The notes beneath the pieces are model-generated. The model saw only the letters and a program-made list of their open reading frames with translations, had not been told where the DNA came from and searched no databases. A program made the position numbers and the translations under genes. From Asticcacaulis sp. (GTDB lineage Bacteria > Pseudomonadota > Alphaproteobacteria > Caulobacterales > Caulobacteraceae), in assembly GCF_020217185.1 (NCBI RefSeq), contig NZ_JAIWNX010000029.1, forward strand, positions 1 to 10,000: a stretch of DNA of 10,000 nt, in the 5' to 3' direction. This document shows, in pieces, positions 7,001 through 10,000 of the stretch. Every line of letters starts with the position of its first letter. The first letter of the stretch is position 1.

Positions 7001-7571
7001 GCTGATGGGGGATTTCCTGCCGCTGTTGCGCGGCGATCTGGAGGCCTTTGCCAATAAAGCGCCGGTGTTCGTGCCTGACCCGGCGCGCGTCGCCTTCTGG
7101 AAAGGCGAACTGGCCAGACAGGGCAGCGGCCCGAAGGTTGGCCTGCTATGGAAAAGCCTGATCAGCCATTCCCGCCGCGACCGCTTCTACCCGCCTTTTG
7201 AGTCCCTCGCACCGCTGCTGGGGCGCAAGGACCTCGTCTTCGTCAACCTGCAATATGGCGAGACGGTCAGCGAACAGATCGCCGCCAAGGCGCAAGGCGC
7301 ACGCTTTTTCACCCCGCCCATCGACCTGCTGAACGATCTGGGTGAACTGAGTGCCCTGTGCGCGGCGCTGGACGTGGTCATCGGCCCCGCCAATGCCAGC
7401 ACGCAGATCGCCGCGGCGACCGGCGTGCCGACCTGGTTCGTCATGACGCCCGGCTCGTGGACCCAGTTGGGGAGCGACCATTGCCCGTGGTACGCCAATG
7501 CCCGCGTCTTCGTCACCGAAGAGGAGCAATGGGCGTCGCTCATGCAACGGGTGTCGGAGGAGATCCAATAA
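4086..7571 (+). CDS. flmG: FlmG-like flagellin glycosyltransferase with two tandem TPR-GT units
   Basis: A soluble 1161-residue protein expected to transfer a nonulosonic acid (pseudaminic acid in C. crescentus) to flagellin Ser/Thr residues before export. It has the FlmG architecture twice. Unit 1 has TPR repeats at about residues 83-290 (AWHILAVCREKAGDIKSAF, DLGRLAYQLDMHTQAEKLF, LGTVVNAKGDLPTALLFFDE) and a GT-B-type domain at about 335-605 with EQGLGDE (351), GLLWKSLVQHSRRDR (474) and GPSNATSNIAASVG (556). Unit 2 repeats this: TPRs at about 628-840, then EQGLGDE (898), GLLWKSLISHSRRDR (1019) and GPANASTQIAAATG (1100). TPRs in FlmG recognise flagellin. The ATG at 4086 is chosen because GGAGA lies six bases upstream; an in-frame ATG at 4029 lacks a ribosome site. 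It is divergent from flbT, as expected for flmG. FlmG identity rests on architecture and synteny, not a database search. Confidence 0.85.
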   Translation: MPKKTWPIKHQAVETAAAEALEIRPAKVLATPDTVSSIAMNAAATPPGKDVLADLASTILGDSGSSAALEALMEATRYISEVRLLTLLKDSLLLVQKSDYEGATQKALEALRVNEKCGTAWHILAVCREKAGDIKSAFTCFEAALQLEEDNTGIANDLGRLAYQLDMHTQAEKLFRYVLDKNPDDFEVANNLASCLREVSRFEEAIALLTPFLEKDPSNGTLWNTLGTVVNAKGDLPTALLFFDEAVKFVPDDPKPWHNRGLILGALGEIDAAIHSLEAGIKRMVSPAQIEAAELAMAFCYFCKGDLMPGYRYYAARKGLHSLEGMKYITDVPALDLSQSLTGKSVFVTTEQGLGDEILFGTVLPDLLAELGPGGHLTLAVERRLVPLYARSFPQATVIAHGTGKINGITVRHFPGMDTSRAYDGFVMLGDLLPRYRPNAQAFPRQNSFLTPDPARVAHWKAELDKLGPEPKIGLLWKSLVQHSRRDRYYSPFESWAPILRTPGAVFVNLQYGDVSEELRQAEREGLSIWNPPGIDLKQDLDDLAALCAAMDLIMGPSNATSNIAASVGTPIWILSPSNSWPMMGTDYYPWYGSARMFLTPTPGEWTPALEEMRQALIREVAAPVQALSSDDIRRQFQGVERALLMRDWAEAETQARALLRHVPDHIGAWQALATALDRQDRIPQALDAYQTALKHQPDSLDIAADLAQLAFRIGLYDMAERFYGLIVQRDPGHLMAVNYYAAALREQSKFDQAITLLQAYLSDYPKQSALWDTLGTILLAQGDADTALIFFNEAISLDNSLPARFNRACLWMEKGLLAEALPELELCLDRFSEPGNLRSVELSMAYAHLGLGNLKAGWQAYAARHMTGTPKQVHFDLPAGPLKPEEISGKRLLLLAEQGLGDEVMFGTLVPDIIEKLGNGVLTLAVEKRLVPLFARAFPKARVLPHHTESRDGVITRSVPGLSGDSVDGWALMGDFLPLLRGDLEAFANKAPVFVPDPARVAFWKGELARQGSGPKVGLLWKSLISHSRRDRFYPPFESLAPLLGRKDLVFVNLQYGETVSEQIAAKAQGARFFTPPIDLLNDLGELSALCAALDVVIGPANASTQIAAATGVPTWFVMTPGSWTQLGSDHCPWYANARVFVTEEEQWASLMQRVSEEIQ
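4330..7568 (+). repeat. Internal tandem duplication of about 545 codons within flmG
   Basis: Unit 1 spans about 4330-5960 and unit 2 about 5965-7568. Matching landmarks fall 544-547 residues apart: EQGLGDE (5136 and 6777), GLLWKSL (5505 and 7140), GPSNA/GPANA (5751 and 7383). The units are colinear through both TPR and GT parts, and roughly half of the GT residues are identical by eye, so the duplication is old rather than an assembly artefact. The 80-residue N-terminal leader of unit 1 has no counterpart in unit 2. Confidence 0.92.
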
Positions 7572-7574
7572 AAA

Positions 7575-7599
7575 AAGGTGGCGGGGTTTCCGCCGCCTT
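7575..7599. terminator. Bidirectional terminator between flmG and the stress-protein gene
   Basis: AAGGTGGCGG-GGTTT-CCGCCGCCTT forms a 10-bp stem with one T-G wobble. It is flanked by AAAAAA on the left and TTTT on the right, so it can end transcripts from both sides. The run of seven T on the minus strand makes it stronger for the stress-protein gene. It lies 4 bases after the flmG stop and 23 bases after the convergent stop at 7622. Confidence 0.88.
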
Positions 7600-7621
7600 T
7601 TCATTATCTTCGGCGCTAAAA

Positions 7622-8458
7622 TTAATGCGCCATATACAGGTTCAGATTGGTGTTGTGCAACAGCGCGCGCGTCGTGCCGCCAAAGGCGAATTCGCGCAGA
7701 CGCGACCGCCCGAACGCCCCGGCGACCATATATTGCGCCTGATGCCGCTGATTGGCCTCGACCAACGTGCTGATCAGATCATTGCTTTTGGGCAGGATAT
7801 CGACCTCGACATTCAGGCCGTGCAGCATGTAGTAGCGCGCCAGCTTGCCCAGATCGGCCGGATTTTCCCCGACCGGAGCCCCGGCCACCACCACCTTGGA
7901 CGCTTTTTTCAACAGGGGCACGGCACGACGCGCGGCGCGTGACGACGGCTCCTTGCCATCCCACGCCACCAGAGCCGTCCCCCCCACCGCAAAGGGCTGA
8001 CGGGCGATAAATACCCCGGCGCGTTCTTCCATCAGTACCTGCTGAAAGGCTTCGGACAACAGGCCACGCCCGCGCGCGCTTTCATCGCCGAAGACCACAA
8101 TGTCCGACAGGCGTGTTTCCGTCGCCAGACACTGCCACACCGGCGATTTCAGCGGCAGGAACAGTTTGTGTTCATAGGCCGTGTCGTTATAGGCGTCGCG
8201 CGCCACGGCCTCGGCCTCTTCGGCAGCCGATTTCAGCCCGTCCATGGCCGCCATCTGCACCGTGCCCATAAAGCCTTCGCCCAGCCACGGGGCCAGTTCG
8301 GCCGGATCGGGCGGCGCAAACAGGAAGCTCAGTTGCCCGCCAAACGCGCGGGCAATATCGGCGGCAATGGCAATCGCCGTCTCTTCCGAGGTGGCACCCG
8401 ATACCGGCACCGATACGCGCGCCCAGGCGCCACCAGCAGTGAGGGGGGAGTCAGTCAT
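7622..8458 (-). CDS. Universal stress protein, tandem UspA domains
   Basis: Cytoplasmic UspA-family protein of 278 residues with two Usp folds: a divergent N-terminal one (about 13-155, without a recognisable nucleotide motif) and a C-terminal one (about 158-278). The latter begins TALVAWDGKEPSSRAARRA and has the nucleotide-binding loop G247-AF-G250-RSRLREFAF-G260-G-T, close to the G-2x-G-9x-G(S/T) pattern but with one extra Gly before Thr, as is common in alphaproteobacterial members. It ends NLNLYMAH, like the LPVLMSH-type terminal strand of the family. The start at 8458 is supported by AAGGAGG eight bases upstream. Usp proteins accumulate in stress or stasis; the exact role is not predictable. 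Transcribed alone, convergent with flmG and divergent from the HD gene; no functional link to the flagellum is evident. Confidence 0.9.
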   Translation of the reverse strand: MTDSPLTAGGAWARVSVPVSGATSEETAIAIAADIARAFGGQLSFLFAPPDPAELAPWLGEGFMGTVQMAAMDGLKSAAEEAEAVARDAYNDTAYEHKLFLPLKSPVWQCLATETRLSDIVVFGDESARGRGLLSEAFQQVLMEERAGVFIARQPFAVGGTALVAWDGKEPSSRAARRAVPLLKKASKVVVAGAPVGENPADLGKLARYYMLHGLNVEVDILPKSNDLISTLVEANQRHQAQYMVAGAFGRSRLREFAFGGTTRALLHNTNLNLYMAH

Positions 8459-8606
8459 CAGAGGGGCCTCCTTTTTTGTGCATGGTCAGCATTTAACCAC
8501 GACGCAACGCGCCTTATGGCTGTAAGTATAGGCCTCGCACCGTGGATTGGACACGCGGCATATGGCCCCAATACACAAGTATCCCGTCAACACTTTGTGA
8601 AACCCG

Positions 8607-9230
8607 ATGGCCCCTCGCACCCCACCGTCCCGACGCCCCGCCAGCGATCCGGCCCCGCGCGCCTGGCAGCGTATGCTTTCCGGGCGTCGCCTCGACCTGC
8701 TCGATCCGTCGGCCATGGATATTGAGATTGACGATATAGCGCTCGGCCTGTCGCGCGTCGCCCGCTGGAACGGACAAACCACGGGCGAACATGGCTTTTC
8801 GGTCGCCCAGCATTCATTGATCGTCGAAGACATCTGCGCCCATCTGAAGCCGGGACTGGAAACGCAGTGGCGGCTGGTGGCCCTGTTGCACGATGCACCC
8901 GAATACGTCATCGGTGACATGATTTCGCCGTTCAAGGCGGCGCTTGGCCTCGATTACAAGCGGTTTGAGCATCATCTGGAACAGGCCATCCATATCCGCT
9001 TTGGCCTGCCCGCCGTGGTGCCACCGGACATCAAGGCCCTGATCAAGCGCGCCGATCACGCCTGCGCCTATTTCGAAGCTATGCAACTGGTCGGCTTTTC
9101 CGACGCCGAAGCCCGCACCTTTTTCGGCACCCCGCCCGAAGGCTATGAATTGCACCTGACCGCTCTGTCGGGCCCCGAAGTCCGTGCGCAGTTCGTTGAC
9201 AGGTTCTACGCCCTCAGCCAAGGTTTGTGA
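8607..9230 (+). CDS. HD-domain phosphohydrolase, YfbR-like
   Basis: Probable metal-dependent nucleotide phosphohydrolase of 207 residues. The HD superfamily ligands are visible: H69 (SVAQHS), H95-D96 (ALLHDAPEY), E99, D104 (GDMIS) and D150 (KRADHA), the order and spacing of the E. coli 5'-deoxynucleotidase YfbR, which dephosphorylates dNMPs. The region SGRRLDLLDP...DIALGLSRVARWNGQT precedes the HD core and is typical of the alphaproteobacterial branch. An in-frame TGA at 8598 limits the start to 8607 or later. The ATG at 8607 lacks a good Shine-Dalgarno; ATG at 8673 (residue 23) also lacks one and would begin right at the conserved part, so the basic, proline-rich first 22 residues are uncertain. 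It is followed after 13 bases by the Nudix-like gene, probably one operon. The substrate is unknown. Confidence 0.85.
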   Translation: MAPRTPPSRRPASDPAPRAWQRMLSGRRLDLLDPSAMDIEIDDIALGLSRVARWNGQTTGEHGFSVAQHSLIVEDICAHLKPGLETQWRLVALLHDAPEYVIGDMISPFKAALGLDYKRFEHHLEQAIHIRFGLPAVVPPDIKALIKRADHACAYFEAMQLVGFSDAEARTFFGTPPEGYELHLTALSGPEVRAQFVDRFYALSQGL

Positions 9231-9243
9231 GGAGGAACTTCCT

Positions 9244-10000
9244 GTGCCGGTCAGCCTGACGATCGAACTGTCCGCCGTGGTTATGGCGATCAAGGACAAT
9301 GAGGCGATGGTCCTGTGCCTGACCCTGCCCGACGGCACGGCCCTGCCGTCGGGCCCGTTTCGCCCGGAGGCGCACCGCACCTTCGATCTGGCCGTGCGGG
9401 CCTTTGTCACCGAACAGACCGGCTTTTCGGCGGGCTATGTCGAACAGCTTTATTCGTTTGGTGACGAAGGGCGTCAGGGCGTGAGTTCGCTGCCCCCCGG
9501 CGGCAGCGATCAGCGCGTTATTTCGCTGGGCTATCTGGCACTCACCGCCGACAGCGCCTTTCAGTCGCGCTTGTCCGCTCAGTGGAAGCCCTATTCCGCC
9601 TTCTTTCCGTGGGAAGACTGGCGGCGCGGCGAACCGGCGGCGGTCGCCCCTTTGCGTCGGCGTCTGCGCGACTGGTGCGACGCCGCTCCGGACCAACAGT
9701 CGGCCGCTGAGCGGCGCGGGCGCGTCGAAACCCTCTTCCCCGAAGACAGCGACCTGTGGAACGAAGAACGGGTGCTGGATCGCTATGAACTACTCTACAG
9801 CGCCTGCCTGATCCATGAATCGCGCTGCGCCGAAGCCTCCAGCGGCAGCGGCACGGCCATGCTGTCGGACCACCGCCGCATTCTGGCCACGGGCCTGTCG
9901 CGACTGAGGGGTAAGCTGAAATACCGTCCGGTGATCTTTGAGCTGATGCCCGAACGCTTTACGCTGCTGGAATTGCAGCGCTCGCTGGAGGCCATCAGCG
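9244..10000 (+). CDS. NrtR-like regulator: degenerate Nudix domain plus winged helix (runs off right edge)
   Basis: Starts at GTG 9244, eight bases after GGAGG (9231-9235); 252 codons are open to the window edge. The N-terminal domain (about 1-135) looks like a Nudix fold, but the catalytic box is degraded: where REUXEE is expected there is R52-A-F-V-T-E57, so the first two of the three expected glutamates are Ala53 and Thr56. Hydrolase activity is therefore unlikely. The C-terminal part (about 224-252) reads LKYRPVIFELMPERFTLLEL, matching the winged-helix domain of NrtR-type repressors (FELLPxxFTLxELQ). NrtR proteins sense ADP-ribose through a Nudix-like domain and control NAD biosynthesis or salvage genes. 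Coupling with a nucleotide phosphohydrolase gene supports a nucleotide or NAD theme, by inference. An ATG at codon 14 (9283) is a less likely start. Confidence 0.8.
   Translation, partial: MPVSLTIELSAVVMAIKDNEAMVLCLTLPDGTALPSGPFRPEAHRTFDLAVRAFVTEQTGFSAGYVEQLYSFGDEGRQGVSSLPPGGSDQRVISLGYLALTADSAFQSRLSAQWKPYSAFFPWEDWRRGEPAAVAPLRRRLRDWCDAAPDQQSAAERRGRVETLFPEDSDLWNEERVLDRYELLYSACLIHESRCAEASSGSGTAMLSDHRRILATGLSRLRGKLKYRPVIFELMPERFTLLELQRSLEAIS

Noticed and set aside
8525..8530. TATACT -10-like element upstream of the universal stress protein gene (minus strand)
   Set aside because: The corresponding -35 position matches only about three of six bases, so the promoter call is not supportable from sequence alone.
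8486..8935. Minus-strand open frame overlapping the HD-domain gene start
   Set aside because: It overlaps the conserved HD coding region antisense and its product has no family features.
9233..9243. AGGAA-C-TTCCT palindrome overlapping the ribosome site of the Nudix-like gene
   Set aside because: The loop would be too small for a stable hairpin and the match is short enough to be chance.

Overview
The window looks like a chromosomal flagellin locus from a stalked alphaproteobacterium of the Caulobacteraceae; an Asticcacaulis- or Caulobacter-like genome is my best guess. The reasons are high GC content, flagellins of about 270 residues in a multi-gene cluster, the order flagellins - flaF - flbT - flmG-like gene (which matches what I recall of the Caulobacter crescentus fljJKL/flaF/flbT/flmG region), sigma-54 promoters in front of flagellin genes, and repeated motifs resembling FlbD-type (ftr) enhancers.

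Positions 1-3876 are all on the minus strand. In transcription order they hold flbT (3876-3451) overlapping flaF (3491-3081), a terminator, flagellin C (2854-2024) behind a sigma-54 promoter, a terminator, flagellin B (1737-919) behind a second sigma-54 promoter with a three-copy upstream motif array, a terminator, a flaG-type gene (798-469), and the first 110 codons of a third, more divergent flagellin A (331 to beyond the left edge). Each flagellin is its own transcription unit.

Positions 4086-7571 (+ strand), divergent from flbT, encode the most notable object: an 1161-residue protein made of two complete tandem copies of the TPR + glycosyltransferase architecture of the flagellin glycosyltransferase FlmG. 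The two halves are clearly homologous (roughly half identical in the GT part by eye), and both keep the same glycosyltransferase motifs about 545 residues apart. FlmG as I recall it in C. crescentus is a single-unit protein of about 600 residues, so this appears to be an internally duplicated, two-headed version.

Positions 7572-10000 leave the flagellar locus. A bidirectional terminator separates flmG from a convergent tandem-domain universal stress protein gene (8458-7622, minus). Divergent from it is a probable two-gene operon: a YfbR-like HD-domain phosphohydrolase (8607-9230) followed 13 bases later by a NrtR-like protein with a degenerate Nudix domain plus winged helix (GTG start at 9244), which runs off the right edge.

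Working together: flagellins A-C are filament subunits, FlaF and FlbT control flagellin synthesis and message stability, FlaG is a filament-associated accessory protein, and the FlmG-like enzyme is expected to glycosylate the flagellins before export. No tRNA, rRNA, CRISPR array, insertion sequence or prophage gene was seen.
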